Shown piece after piece: positions 26,576 to 36,512 of a stretch of 64,000 nucleotides of DNA. This DNA comes from Cyclobacteriaceae bacterium (lineage in GTDB: Bacteria; Bacteroidota; Bacteroidia; Cytophagales; Cyclobacteriaceae). The stretch's first letter is position 1. Each line of letters begins with the position of its first letter. The notes under the pieces are model-generated. The model was not told where the DNA came from. It saw only the letters and a list, made by a program, of their open reading frames with translations, and did not search any database. Made by a program: the position numbers and the translations under genes. The stretch spans positions 868,001-932,000 of the forward strand of contig JAHBTX010000002.1 in NCBI GenBank assembly GCA_019638395.1, given 5' to 3'.

Positions 26576-26902
26576 ATGGCTAAGGAATACCTGGGTGAGT
26601 TTGAAGAATTGGTTTTAACGCTGGTAGCGGCATTAAAAGAAGATGCCTACGGGGCTGCGATTGCCGAAGAAATAGAAACCCGCATGAAGCGCGATGTAAA
26701 CCTAAGCGCAGTGCATGTAACCCTCTATCGTTTGGAAGACAAAGGTTTTTTAAAATCGAATATGGGTGGTGGAACAAATGAAAGAGGCGGCCGCAGAAAG
26801 CGCATCTATACCATTACCAATGCCGGACTTGCCATGCTGAAAGCCATGAAAGAAGCGCGTGTGGATTTGTGGAAGCTGGTGCCTCAACTTAAAATAGGTT
26901 GA
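26576..26902 (+). CDS. PadR-family transcriptional regulator
   Basis: 108 residues. Winged helix with EELVLTLVAALKEDAYGAAI, the recognition region VNLSAVHVTLYRLEDKGFLK and wing GGRRKRIYTITNAGLAML, then a short C-terminal dimer helix (KAMKEARVDLWKLVPQLKIG), as in PadR subfamily-2 regulators. These repress a neighbouring transporter operon and release DNA on ligand binding. It lies 1 nt before the first of three permeases (stop at 26902, next ATG 26904), so they are one operon. The upstream 170 bp is very A/T-rich (AATTTTTTATTTATTTAC); I could not pick an operator with confidence. Confidence 0.92.
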   Translation: MAKEYLGEFEELVLTLVAALKEDAYGAAIAEEIETRMKRDVNLSAVHVTLYRLEDKGFLKSNMGGGTNERGGRRKRIYTITNAGLAMLKAMKEARVDLWKLVPQLKIG

Positions 26903-26903
26903 G

Positions 26904-29501
26904 ATGGATCGTTCGTGGATTTTACGTTTCCTTCGCTGGTTTTGTCCACCACGCTTGCTGGAAGAAATAGAAGGTGATTTGCTGCAACATTACGAGCGGG
27001 ATCTGAAAAAATTCAGTCAACAAAAATCAAAGCGCAGACTGGTTTGGAATACCATTCGATTTTTCCGGCCAGGGATTTTATTGAGAAACAAACCATCTAT
27101 CAACCTAACATCATTGCATATGCTAACGAACTATTTGAAAGTAGCTATCCGGTTTATGTTTCGCCACAAAGCATTTTCGGCTATTAATATTTTGGGGCTA
27201 ACGCTGGGCTTTACAGGCGCGCTTCTATTATTTATCTGGATTGCTCATGAACTTAGTTTCGAACAATATCATGCCGATAAAGACCGGCTTTACATGGGTT
27301 GGAATCGTTCTCAGGAAAATGGTCAACTGGTTTGTTGGGAAACCACGCCCCGTGTACTCGCTCCAACACTAAAAGATGAGTATACTTCTGTTGAAGCAGC
27401 CGCAAGCTATGGGAATTGGGGGGTATCACATTTATTCACGGTTGGCGATACGAAACTGCTCAAAACATCGGGTGTGTTTGCTGATGCTTCACTATTAAGT
27501 ATTTTATCGTTCAAATTCCTTAAGGGCGATCCACAAAAGGCATTCGAAAATCCAAGCTCCATTATCATCACTGAGAAATTTGCAAAACAACTATTTGGTG
27601 AGAAAGAGGCCTTTGGTGAAACGCTAACAATCAGTCAAGAGGGTTTTAAGTTTGATTTTATTGTAACCGGTGTATTGGAAGATCTTCCACCTAATACCGA
27701 CTTTAAATTTGAATATTTGATTTCTTTCGGGTTTCTCGAAAGCTTAGGTGAGAAAGATACTTATTGGGGAAATAATTCAGTAACCACACTCGTAAAGTTA
27801 AAGGAAGGTTATGATCTCGCCTCCGTTAATGAATCAATAAAAGACATTGAAAAGCGACACTATGCAAAAGGTCAGCATATAGAAATTTTCTTATATCCAC
27901 TTACCGAAATGCGCCTGTACTCACGCTTTGAAAACGGTGTGGTTGTTGGCGGTCGTATCGAAGTGGTTCGGGTACTTGGTGTGCTGGGTGTTTGTTTACT
28001 AGCTATTGCGTGCATCAATTTTGTTAACCTTTGCACAGCCCGTGCCCAAAGGCGATCGAAAGAAGTTGCTGTTAGAAAAGTTACAGGAGCTTTTCGGTTT
28101 ACCATTATTTTTCAATTTTTATGCGAGGCTATATTAATGGCCATCACCGCGGGCTTAATCTCCCTTCTGATTGTTTATCTCGTACTTCCATTCTTTAATA
28201 AATTAATAGCGCAACAACTTATTCTCGATCTAAGCAATCCAACACTGTGGCTTTTAGCAATTGCATTAATTTTTGGTGTTGGAATTCTGGCAGGTAGCTA
28301 CCCGGCATTCTATATCTCTGCATTCCGCCCGGTGCAAATACTGAAAGGAGTTGTAGCCGCCTCGTCTCGAAGCCTTCTTCGCAGTCTGCTGGTTGTTTTT
28401 CAGTTTGGCTGTGCGGTTACCTTAGTAGTATCCACAATCGTAATTAACAAGCAGATTACCTATGTGCAGAATCGTGATGCAGGGTACTCTCAAAAAAATC
28501 TTCTATACATTCCGCTAACTGGAGACATGTTTAAAAATTTTGAAGCATTTAAGGAGGAACTATCGCAACATGAAACTTCTGTTTCTATCACGAGGGTAAG
28601 TGCTCCCATTACAGAACAATGGAGTAGCACAGGTGGTATGGAATGGCAAGGGAAAGATCCGGAAGACCGCACAGATTTTGAAAGAATTTATATGGACAAC
28701 AACCCAGTTGCGACCTTCGAACTTCAGGTGCTGGAAGGTCGTGACTTTGATCTGCAACAATTTCCTTCTGACTCCACAGCGGCAATCATAAATGAAACAG
28801 CACTAAGTAGAATGGGGTTGGACAATCCAGTGGGTGCGATAATTAAAGACAACGGAATGGAGTGGCATGTGATTGGTGTAGTGAAGGATTTTGTTTTTAC
28901 ATCTCCGTTCCGGAAAACAGAACCTATTGTTGTCTTTAGTGGAGCCAAGTTAAGAAATGCCTTCAATGTTGCATACATAAAATTGAATCCCACGAAAACT
29001 CCCCAAGAACACTTAAAAACAGTATCGTCACTTGCTGCTAAGTATAATCCTGAATACCCATTCGAATATCGGTTTGCCGATCTTGATTATCAGCACAAGT
29101 TTGAGAATATTCAAAGCACGTTACGGATTACAACCATTTTTACTACGGTTGCTATTTTTATTGCATGTCTGGGTTTATTAGGCCTGGCTACACACATGGC
29201 CGAAGCGCGAGTAAAAGAAATAGGCATTCGAAAGGTAATGGGCGGCTCGGCATTAAGTATTACACGCCTGCTTAGTTATGCCTCAATAAAACCAATCTTG
29301 ATAGCGGTTGCTCTATTCACCCCACTTTCGTGGATAGGAGTTACCAGGTGGTTGCAGTCATTTGCATACCGGGTGTCGGTTGATGTTTGGATTTTTGTGG
29401 TTGCAGCTGTTAGTATTCTTGCGATTGCCCTTATTACAATTGGCGTGCAAACCATACGTGCTGCTAGTGCAAACCCTGTTGATAGTTTGAGGAATGAATA
29501 G
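26904..29501 (+). CDS. FtsX/MacB-type permease with N-terminal prefix domain, copy 1
   Basis: 865 residues. First about 60 residues are a soluble 'permease prefix' module (ILRFLRWFCPPRLLEEIEGD then LLQHYERDLKKFSQQKSKRR, LVWNTIRFFRPGILLRNK). Then the usual double MacB-like unit: TM1 (FSAINILGLTLGFTGALLLF), a MacB periplasmic core domain (about 115-340), three TMs with FVNLCTARAQRRSKEVAVRK and GSYPAFYISAFRP, a second TM/core/TM half with IGIRKVMGGSALSITRLLS. ATPase partner genes are not here, so these permeases probably share an ATPase from elsewhere or work without one. In operon with PadR upstream and the next permease overlapping by 8 bp (start 29494). Substrate unknown; antimicrobial peptide or lipoprotein export is the usual guess for MacB-like proteins. 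Confidence 0.9.
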   Translation: MDRSWILRFLRWFCPPRLLEEIEGDLLQHYERDLKKFSQQKSKRRLVWNTIRFFRPGILLRNKPSINLTSLHMLTNYLKVAIRFMFRHKAFSAINILGLTLGFTGALLLFIWIAHELSFEQYHADKDRLYMGWNRSQENGQLVCWETTPRVLAPTLKDEYTSVEAAASYGNWGVSHLFTVGDTKLLKTSGVFADASLLSILSFKFLKGDPQKAFENPSSIIITEKFAKQLFGEKEAFGETLTISQEGFKFDFIVTGVLEDLPPNTDFKFEYLISFGFLESLGEKDTYWGNNSVTTLVKLKEGYDLASVNESIKDIEKRHYAKGQHIEIFLYPLTEMRLYSRFENGVVVGGRIEVVRVLGVLGVCLLAIACINFVNLCTARAQRRSKEVAVRKVTGAFRFTIIFQFLCEAILMAITAGLISLLIVYLVLPFFNKLIAQQLILDLSNPTLWLLAIALIFGVGILAGSYPAFYISAFRPVQILKGVVAASSRSLLRSLLVVFQFGCAVTLVVSTIVINKQITYVQNRDAGYSQKNLLYIPLTGDMFKNFEAFKEELSQHETSVSITRVSAPITEQWSSTGGMEWQGKDPEDRTDFERIYMDNNPVATFELQVLEGRDFDLQQFPSDSTAAIINETALSRMGLDNPVGAIIKDNGMEWHVIGVVKDFVFTSPFRKTEPIVVFSGAKLRNAFNVAYIKLNPTKTPQEHLKTVSSLAAKYNPEYPFEYRFADLDYQHKFENIQSTLRITTIFTTVAIFIACLGLLGLATHMAEARVKEIGIRKVMGGSALSITRLLSYASIKPILIAVALFTPLSWIGVTRWLQSFAYRVSVDVWIFVVAAVSILAIALITIGVQTIRAASANPVDSLRNE

Positions 29502-32124
29502 AGAAAGCATCGCACATTCATTTGTACTTAAATTTCTCCGGTGGTTCTGTCCCCCACACCTGCTCGAAGAAATTGAAGGAGATTTGATGCAGCGCTTTGA
29601 GCGCGATGTGAAAGCTTTTGGAGAAAGAAAAGCTAAACGAAGATTGCTTTGGAACACCATTCGGTTTTTAAGGCCGGGGATTTTGTTGAGAAACAAATTA
29701 TCACATCAATCGCAAACTGTTATGATTTTAAACAATCTGAAATTTAGCTGGCGCAACCTGCGCAGGCACTCACTTTTCACTTTTATCAACATCACAGGAT
29801 TGGCCATAGGCCTTGCCGTTTGTTTGCTCATGCTTAACTATGCTGAATTTGAAAAAAGATACGACACATTCTTCCCACGATCAAAAGACATAGTTCGCGT
29901 CAGCTACTCACGACTTATTGACAATGAGTTGCAGTACAGCAAAGCACAAGTCTTCCCCGCTGTAGGCGAAACATTGAAAGCTACAATTCCTGCCGTTGAA
30001 AATTATGCACGAGTATTTCCAGTTACTACGCATGTTGAAGCCGTGATGATGGTTGAAGAAAGTGGTGAACGCAAAAGTTTTATGGAATCATCAGTTTATG
30101 TGGTAGACTCAACCTTTTTAATAATTTTTCCTTTAGATTTTATTGAAGGTGATCCGTTAACTGCATTGAATGGCGAGAATAAACTAATTCTATCTGAGTC
30201 AAGTGCTAAAAAGTACTTTGGCGATGTTGATCCGATTAACAAAATTATTCATTGGGAGGGAATGGGTGATTGGTTAGTTACTGGTGTATTTAAAGATTTA
30301 CCTGGGAATTCACACATGCAGTTTAATTTTCTGGCTTCCTGGATGAATGTCTATGAAGACAGAAGTGCCTGGAATTGGGATGGATTTTACACCTATCTGT
30401 TGCTGCAACCCAATACTAATCTTGCTGACGTAGAAATTACCGCCCAAAGAGTGTTAACTGCAAAAATGGAAAGTAGGGAGAATGCCAACAGAGCAACAGC
30501 TAACTTTTTTCTGCAACCCCTTGAAAGCATTCATTTGCATTCAAACCTCGTTGGCGAAATGCAAACAAACGGAAATGAGCGAATCGTAAATATATTGAAA
30601 CTGGTTGCTGCTTTTATTCTCGCACTGGCGCTTATTAACTACGTTAATTTATCGTTGGCGCGAGCCATCAGGCGTGCAAGGGAAATAGGTGTGCGCAAAA
30701 TTATTGGGTCAAGCCGCCATCAGTTGCAAGCTCTGTTTTCTACTGAATCGTTTCTTTTAAATCTCGTTGCCTTTATCACCGCAATAATACTAGCGGTTTT
30801 GTTGCTGCCAGTTTTTAATTCCATAGCGGGTAAACATATCGAACTGGAGATATTATCAAACCCTCCGTTTATCTTAGCTATAGGAGCATCGATTATTTTA
30901 TTTTCATTGCTGATAGGATTTTATCCTTCACGAAATCTTGCTTCCATTAATCCAACGCTGGCTTTAAAGGGTGGCAAGCTCACTAATTCTAATGGTCAGG
31001 CTCTTAGAAAAACGTTACTGACTGTTCAGTTTGTTACAACAATCCTTTTAATCAGCACCACACTTATTATTCAAAGGCAAGTTTCCTTCATGCAAAATCA
31101 AGAGTTGGGTTTTGATATAAAGCAAAATGTAGTGATTAAAACCATTGGTGGACCCGGTGCCGAAATGGACAGCACATTTACAAACAACATCAATCTTTTT
31201 AAAAACAGAATTAAAGACGAAGCGTACACGGTAAACGCAACAATTACCTCTTCTATTCCCGGCCGCGAAAATGAGTGGTTAGGTCGCTTGAGAAAATCGG
31301 AAGATAATCCCGAGTTGATTTCAACAGCACGCACTCGTGTGGACAAAGATTTTATTGAGACCTACGGATTGAAATTAATAGCTGGAAGAAATTTTTCTGA
31401 TGATAATCCGAAGCAGATTATTCTTAATCAGACAGCCGTAACAATGTTAGGCTACAAAAACGGGCAAGAGGCAGTAGGAAATTTACTGATGGGTAGCAGC
31501 GAAATTATTGGAGTAGTCGATGACTTTCATGAACGCTCGCTTCATGAACCTGTATTAGCTTCCATGTACACCCCGGGTCAAGGCTATATGAAATTTATTA
31601 CCGTTAAGATAAACTCACATGATGCGAGTGGAGCAATCGAATCGCTTCGTCAGCAATGGTCAACTATTTTTCCAGATAAACCCTTTGATTATTTCTTTCT
31701 GGATGAATTTTTCAATCGGCAGTATCAACGGGAACAACAATTACAAAAGGCTTTTGGATATCTATCGGCTATTGGTTTGAGCATTGCGAGTCTCGGACTT
31801 TTTGGGTTTACTTACTTTATGACATATCAACGCACGAAAGAAATTGGCATTCGCAAAACATATGGCGCAACTATGTTTAACATTATCCGATTACTCTCAA
31901 AAGAGTTTGCAATCTTATTGGGAATAGCTGGATTCGTGGCGTTTCCCATTATTTATTATGCAAGTAGTGTATGGTTGTCAACTTATCCTGTTAGAGTTTG
32001 GCTGGATTCAATGGATTTCATCGTGCCAGTTTTATTGGTCGCATCTTTTTCTTTTGCTTCGATTCTATTTCTTTTGATAAGGTCGGCACAAACCAATGCA
32101 ACTGAAGCGCTAAAGCATGAGTGA
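29494..32124 (+). CDS. FtsX/MacB-type permease with N-terminal prefix domain, copy 2
   Basis: 876 residues, starting 8 bp inside the stop region of copy 1 (translational coupling likely). Prefix domain: FVLKFLRWFCPPHLLEEIEG followed by DLMQRFERDVKAFGERKAKR; then TM1 (LFTFINITGLAIGLAVCLLM), first periplasmic core, TM cluster with YVNLSLARAIRRAREIGVRK, an FtsX domain ending near SINPTLALKGGKL, the second core domain and a final FtsX domain (GYLSAIGLSIASLGLFGFTY, KEIGIRKTYGATMFNIIRLL). The transmembrane and core parts differ strongly from copies 1 and 3, whereas the prefix is nearly the same in copies 2 and 3. Likely partner subunit to copies 1 and 3 in one complex or separate transporters under one PadR control; both are inferences. 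Confidence 0.9.
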   Translation: MNRESIAHSFVLKFLRWFCPPHLLEEIEGDLMQRFERDVKAFGERKAKRRLLWNTIRFLRPGILLRNKLSHQSQTVMILNNLKFSWRNLRRHSLFTFINITGLAIGLAVCLLMLNYAEFEKRYDTFFPRSKDIVRVSYSRLIDNELQYSKAQVFPAVGETLKATIPAVENYARVFPVTTHVEAVMMVEESGERKSFMESSVYVVDSTFLIIFPLDFIEGDPLTALNGENKLILSESSAKKYFGDVDPINKIIHWEGMGDWLVTGVFKDLPGNSHMQFNFLASWMNVYEDRSAWNWDGFYTYLLLQPNTNLADVEITAQRVLTAKMESRENANRATANFFLQPLESIHLHSNLVGEMQTNGNERIVNILKLVAAFILALALINYVNLSLARAIRRAREIGVRKIIGSSRHQLQALFSTESFLLNLVAFITAIILAVLLLPVFNSIAGKHIELEILSNPPFILAIGASIILFSLLIGFYPSRNLASINPTLALKGGKLTNSNGQALRKTLLTVQFVTTILLISTTLIIQRQVSFMQNQELGFDIKQNVVIKTIGGPGAEMDSTFTNNINLFKNRIKDEAYTVNATITSSIPGRENEWLGRLRKSEDNPELISTARTRVDKDFIETYGLKLIAGRNFSDDNPKQIILNQTAVTMLGYKNGQEAVGNLLMGSSEIIGVVDDFHERSLHEPVLASMYTPGQGYMKFITVKINSHDASGAIESLRQQWSTIFPDKPFDYFFLDEFFNRQYQREQQLQKAFGYLSAIGLSIASLGLFGFTYFMTYQRTKEIGIRKTYGATMFNIIRLLSKEFAILLGIAGFVAFPIIYYASSVWLSTYPVRVWLDSMDFIVPVLLVASFSFASILFLLIRSAQTNATEALKHE

Positions 32125-34738
32125 GAAGAGGATCAATACACCACATCGCTTTCTGCGCTGGTTCAGCCCCCCACACCTGCTCGAAGAAATTGAAGGTGAT
32201 TTGATGCAGCGCTTTGAGCGTGATGTAAAATCAGTTGGCGAAAGAAAAGCCAAGCGAAGATTGCTATGGAACACGATTCGGTTTTTAAGACCGGGGATTA
32301 TTTTGAGAGGAAAGAAATCAACGAACATAAATTCTTTCGACATGTTTATCAATCATATCGTTTTTGCCTGGCGCATTTTTAAGAAAGAGAAATTTCATTC
32401 TCTATTAAATGTATCGGGTCTGGCCCTCGCAATTACGGTTGGAATAATCCTGGTGCTGATTCTTCAGCATGATTTAACTTACGATCAACACCACCTTAAT
32501 CATAGCCGCATTTATAGGCTGGGAGCAAGGCAAGAAATGACGGGCGATGACTTTCACGGAGCCATCACTGCGCGTGAATTAGGACCGGTTGTGCAAGCAG
32601 AATTTTCTCAAATAGAAAAAGTAACCCGCATCGAAGTTTGGGGACGAACACTACTAACTCTTGGCGATAATGAATCAAAGTCTTTTTACGAGGAAGAGAT
32701 TATCCGCACTGACTCCACATACTTCGACCTCTTTACGCATCAATTTTTGGCTGGAGACAAGAATTCATGTCTGACTGATTTAAACTCGATTGTGCTAACA
32801 AATTCAGCCGCGCAAAAATATTTTGGCACAACCGATGTTATTGGTAAAGCGGTATTGATTGAGAATAAGGAATATGCAATTACCGCAGTGATTAAAGATT
32901 TGCCAGAAAACTCGCATCTTAAATTCAAACTATTAATAAGTGGCATTCCCGATCGGGATTGGTTTGATACACCTTCTGAAAGTTTCTGGAACCCTGATGT
33001 ATATACTTATCTTCTTGTAAAGGAGGGCTTTGATCCGAATCAGTTTTCTGTCGCATTTCAGAGCATTTACAATAAGTATCTGAAATCAACCGGTGATCGG
33101 ATTGAAGGTAAGTACACGCCAATTTTGGAACCGTTGGCGTCCATTCATTTTCATTCCACGCTCAAGGCGGATTTTCCACAGGGAAATAAGATGTATCTCT
33201 ATACGCTGGTTGGAGTTGGGGTATTTATCATTTTACTGGCGTGCATTAATTACATGAATCTGGCTACGGCTAAGTCAACAAGCCGATCCAAAGAAGTTGC
33301 CATCAAGAAAACATTAGGATCGGTCAATCTGATTTTGATAGCCAGCTTTTTTGTTGAAGCTATATTTCTGTCACTCATTTCTTTTCTTTTTGCACTTGTT
33401 TTGATAAAGATCATACTGGAAGGAACACCCTTTAACCAGCTGATCGGAAAAAATCTTGCATTCGACATAAAAGAACAGCCACAGTTGCTGACTATATCGC
33501 TCGCCATTGCTTTTGCTATAGGCTGTCTTGCCGGATCGTATCCTGCACTTTCGCTTTCCAGAATTCCGGCTTTGAAGAGCATACAAGTTTTTAGCAGGGA
33601 TAACTTTTCCGGTACGAGCACCCGAAGGATATTGATCGGAATCCAATTTGCTGTTTCGTTTTTCGTGGTTACGTCCACATTATTCATGCAAGACCAAATC
33701 GATTATGTAAGATCACGCAACCTCGGTTTTGAAAAGGAGAATGTTTTAGTTGTTCCCATTCAGGACACCACCATTCAAAAACAAATCGTTCCCATTCAAA
33801 ACGAAATTTTGAAGAACCCAAACATCTTATCGGTTACCACATCACAAAGCGTTATTGGCATGACGAATACCCATGAAAAGTGGGGAATGTGGGCTGAAAG
33901 TAAAGAAGGCATGAAAGTAAATGGCTTCACAGTTTTTTTCGTGGGAGAAAATTATTTGGAAACAATGGGAATAGAGCTTAAAGCAGGTCGCGATTTCCTT
34001 GTTGGTGAACAAGATATGCTTAAATCCTTTCTTGCAAATGAAGCGGCTGTAAAGGCAATGGGTTGGGAAGATGCCATTGGAAAGAAAGTAAAATTCTATC
34101 AAGCGAAGGAAGATGCACAGGTGATCGGGGTGGTTAAAGATTTCAATTTTGCTTCGCTTCATTCGCCTATAGAGCCTGCACTCATCTGTAAAATTCCGCA
34201 AGAGCATGGCTTTCTTCAGGTACGTATTAGAGGTAACGTTTCCGAAGCCATTCAATCAATCCAAAGCCAATGGAAGGCATTTGATAGTGCTTATCCCTTT
34301 GAGTATTACTTTTTAGACAAGCGGTTTGACGATCAATATAAATCGGACTCAACACAAATTATGCTGATGAATGTATTGTCTTATCTGTGCATTTTTATTT
34401 CAATCCTCGGTTTAATTGGGTTATCCTCTTTTCACGCATTAAGAAGAACGAAGGAATTTGGAATTCGGAAAGTGTTGGGAGCACGAACTACACAACTTAT
34501 TTCACTTCTCTCCCGCGAGGCAATTGTTTTGATTGTAGTGGCGAGTTTGATAGCTGTGCCTGCCTCCATTTGGGCTAGCGTGCTGTGGAAAGAAGGATTC
34601 GCATTTCGGTCACCAATCAATTACTTACTCATTGTATTGGTTTTTATGGGAGCAATTACAGTTGTCTTTTCAGTAGTCTTTCTTCAATCCTATCGTGTTG
34701 CCAGGGCTAATCCAGTCGACTCACTAAAATATGAGTAA
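32117..34738 (+). CDS. FtsX/MacB-type permease with N-terminal prefix domain, copy 3
   Basis: 873 residues; the ATG at 32117 overlaps the stop of copy 2 by 8 bp. Prefix domain HRFLRWFSPPHLLEEIEGDL then MQRFERDVKSVGERKAKRRL; TM1 around VSGLALAITVGIILVLILQH; periplasmic core; YMNLATAKSTSRSKEVAIKK in the FtsX loop; GSYPALSLSRIPALKS; second half with FGIRKVLGARTTQLISLLSR and the last TM region to ARANPVDSLKYE. The final motif ANPVDSL(R/K)(Y/N)E is also the end of copy 1. It is the last gene of the PadR operon and is followed by a bidirectional terminator. The AxPxxxL(R)xE ending is typical of these permeases. Confidence 0.9.
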   Translation: MSEKRINTPHRFLRWFSPPHLLEEIEGDLMQRFERDVKSVGERKAKRRLLWNTIRFLRPGIILRGKKSTNINSFDMFINHIVFAWRIFKKEKFHSLLNVSGLALAITVGIILVLILQHDLTYDQHHLNHSRIYRLGARQEMTGDDFHGAITARELGPVVQAEFSQIEKVTRIEVWGRTLLTLGDNESKSFYEEEIIRTDSTYFDLFTHQFLAGDKNSCLTDLNSIVLTNSAAQKYFGTTDVIGKAVLIENKEYAITAVIKDLPENSHLKFKLLISGIPDRDWFDTPSESFWNPDVYTYLLVKEGFDPNQFSVAFQSIYNKYLKSTGDRIEGKYTPILEPLASIHFHSTLKADFPQGNKMYLYTLVGVGVFIILLACINYMNLATAKSTSRSKEVAIKKTLGSVNLILIASFFVEAIFLSLISFLFALVLIKIILEGTPFNQLIGKNLAFDIKEQPQLLTISLAIAFAIGCLAGSYPALSLSRIPALKSIQVFSRDNFSGTSTRRILIGIQFAVSFFVVTSTLFMQDQIDYVRSRNLGFEKENVLVVPIQDTTIQKQIVPIQNEILKNPNILSVTTSQSVIGMTNTHEKWGMWAESKEGMKVNGFTVFFVGENYLETMGIELKAGRDFLVGEQDMLKSFLANEAAVKAMGWEDAIGKKVKFYQAKEDAQVIGVVKDFNFASLHSPIEPALICKIPQEHGFLQVRIRGNVSEAIQSIQSQWKAFDSAYPFEYYFLDKRFDDQYKSDSTQIMLMNVLSYLCIFISILGLIGLSSFHALRRTKEFGIRKVLGARTTQLISLLSREAIVLIVVASLIAVPASIWASVLWKEGFAFRSPINYLLIVLVFMGAITVVFSVVFLQSYRVARANPVDSLKYE

Positions 34739-34787
34739 GCATTTCAATAAAAGGCCTGATTGGGTGAGAAATTTAGTTGCACACTAA

Positions 34788-34816
34788 AAAAGTCCGATAC
34801 ATTGTATCGGACTTTT
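34788..34816. terminator. Bidirectional terminator between the permease operon and the S10 peptidase gene
   Basis: 13-bp arms AAAAGTCCGATAC / GTATCGGACTTTT with an ATT loop. A-rich upstream and T-rich downstream on each strand, located between converging stop codons at 34738 and 34840. Confidence 0.93.
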
Positions 34817-34839
34817 GGATTTCAAATAGAACACAACTG

Positions 34840-36312
34840 CTAATACTTCGCAGGCGCTCCGCTTGCCGGAGTCGACTTCTTAATAAAATCCCGAATGTGT
34901 TCATTGCTCGTTACCAAATCTTCTGCGCGCAAATACATCATGTGCCCGCTGCGGTAACCTTCAAAACGTAAGCGATCTTTCATTCTTCCACTTGGGTCAA
35001 GTTGCCACATCGAATACTTGGCATCGAAGTAAGTCGTGGCACCATCGTAATATCCACTTTGAATCATCACATGTAGATAGGGATTTTCAGCCATCGCCAA
35101 ACGCAGGTTCTCACCGGTATTATCATTGGAGTTATCCCATGGGCGCACGGGGCCAAACATGTTATACTGCAAATCGGTTTTGTATTTCAGCACATCACGC
35201 AAGTAGTAGTTTATAGCGGGAGTAAAAGAGTGCAGCCATGAAGTAAGCTCCGAATTAAAATCCGGACTGCCTCCGGCAGCCATCTTATCAATGCCCTTGT
35301 ATCTCGAGTCCAAACGCCCAACGGTAAATCCTTCCGTGCGTAATAAATCTTTCCAGAAATATTGCGTGGGTACGGCTAAGTTATGATTTAAAATAGTCTC
35401 TTCTTTTAAGCCCGAGTAGCGTGAAGCTTTGCCAGCAATTTCTTTTCGCTTTGCAGGATCGATGAAACCACCTTTGGATAGAGCAGGAATAAATTCATCA
35501 ATCGTAAACTTTTCTGATTCGGCTAATACATCCAATAAATCTTTTGCTTGAAGATCGGCAGGTAATTTTTTATGGTACCAGGCTGCCGCAGTGTAATAAG
35601 GTAACGATAGCGCATCGTTAACCGGACCATCGCGCTTAATACCAATTTCGGTTGGTGATACCAAAATCACACCATTCAAATACATCCAATGATTATTTTG
35701 AAGATCGAGCGCAAGTCCTGAAACACGCGTTGTGCCATAACTTTCACCAATCAAATATTTTGGTGAAGTCCAACGGCCCACACGCGAAACAAAATTATCG
35801 AGCCAGTCGCCTAAGTATTTGATATCAGCATTCACACCAAAGAAGGTTGACTTCTCAGCCTTTGGATCGAGGATGCGTGAGAAGCCTGTGTTAACAGGAT
35901 CGATGTACACAATATCAGCTACATCCAAAATAGAATGCGGATTATCTTTTACGCCATAAGGCTGAACGGGATAACCTTCGCTATCAATGTTTAAAACTTT
36001 GGGACCTGTGTAAGCTACATGCATCCACACGGAAGCTGAGCCGGGTCCACCGTTAAAAGAAATGACCAACGGTCTGCGACTTTTATCGGTAACATCGGTG
36101 CGTTCGTAATAGGTGTAGAAAAGTGCTGCACTTGGTTTGCCCTCAGCATTCCAAACAGGTTGTGTGCCAGCAGTTACCTTGTAAGGAACAACCTTGCCTT
36201 TAATGGTTACCGATGCGGTAGTGGTTACAGCCGATTCGGCCGGAAGCACACGCTCTTGTGCACGTGCAACAAAAGCGAATAACAGAATACTAATAGATAA
36301 AATTCGATTCAT
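34840..36312 (-). CDS. Serine carboxypeptidase-like S10 family peptidase
   Basis: 490 residues from the ATG at 36312, giving signal peptide MNRILSISILLFAFVARAQ. Alpha/beta-hydrolase fold of family S10: oxyanion/substrate motif SFNGGPGSASVWMHV (about residue 85-100), catalytic Ser near 191 in YLIGESYGTTR, Asp near 428 in SGYYDGATTY, and His near 462 in RSGHMMYL. Works on peptides with C-terminal specificity, in the periplasm. Start codon chosen over one 7 codons upstream because of the signal peptide. Convergent to the permease operon across a terminator. Confidence 0.93.
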   Translation of the reverse strand: MNRILSISILLFAFVARAQERVLPAESAVTTTASVTIKGKVVPYKVTAGTQPVWNAEGKPSAALFYTYYERTDVTDKSRRPLVISFNGGPGSASVWMHVAYTGPKVLNIDSEGYPVQPYGVKDNPHSILDVADIVYIDPVNTGFSRILDPKAEKSTFFGVNADIKYLGDWLDNFVSRVGRWTSPKYLIGESYGTTRVSGLALDLQNNHWMYLNGVILVSPTEIGIKRDGPVNDALSLPYYTAAAWYHKKLPADLQAKDLLDVLAESEKFTIDEFIPALSKGGFIDPAKRKEIAGKASRYSGLKEETILNHNLAVPTQYFWKDLLRTEGFTVGRLDSRYKGIDKMAAGGSPDFNSELTSWLHSFTPAINYYLRDVLKYKTDLQYNMFGPVRPWDNSNDNTGENLRLAMAENPYLHVMIQSGYYDGATTYFDAKYSMWQLDPSGRMKDRLRFEGYRSGHMMYLRAEDLVTSNEHIRDFIKKSTPASGAPAKY

Positions 36313-36512
36313 GGGGTAAGATTTATTTAACAAGGTTGGCGACTTAAGTCCGCATAATCAAATCTGTTTATACCAGTGGACAAAATCGGCCTTGTGGCTT
36401 CGATTAGGATTTGGCGGGTGGTAGTTATGCCAAAAGCCAAACCAATATTTATGCTTTCGTTTATCTGTAAAGTTGTTAGCACAAAGAAATGATAACGTAA
36501 AACAAAATGCAG

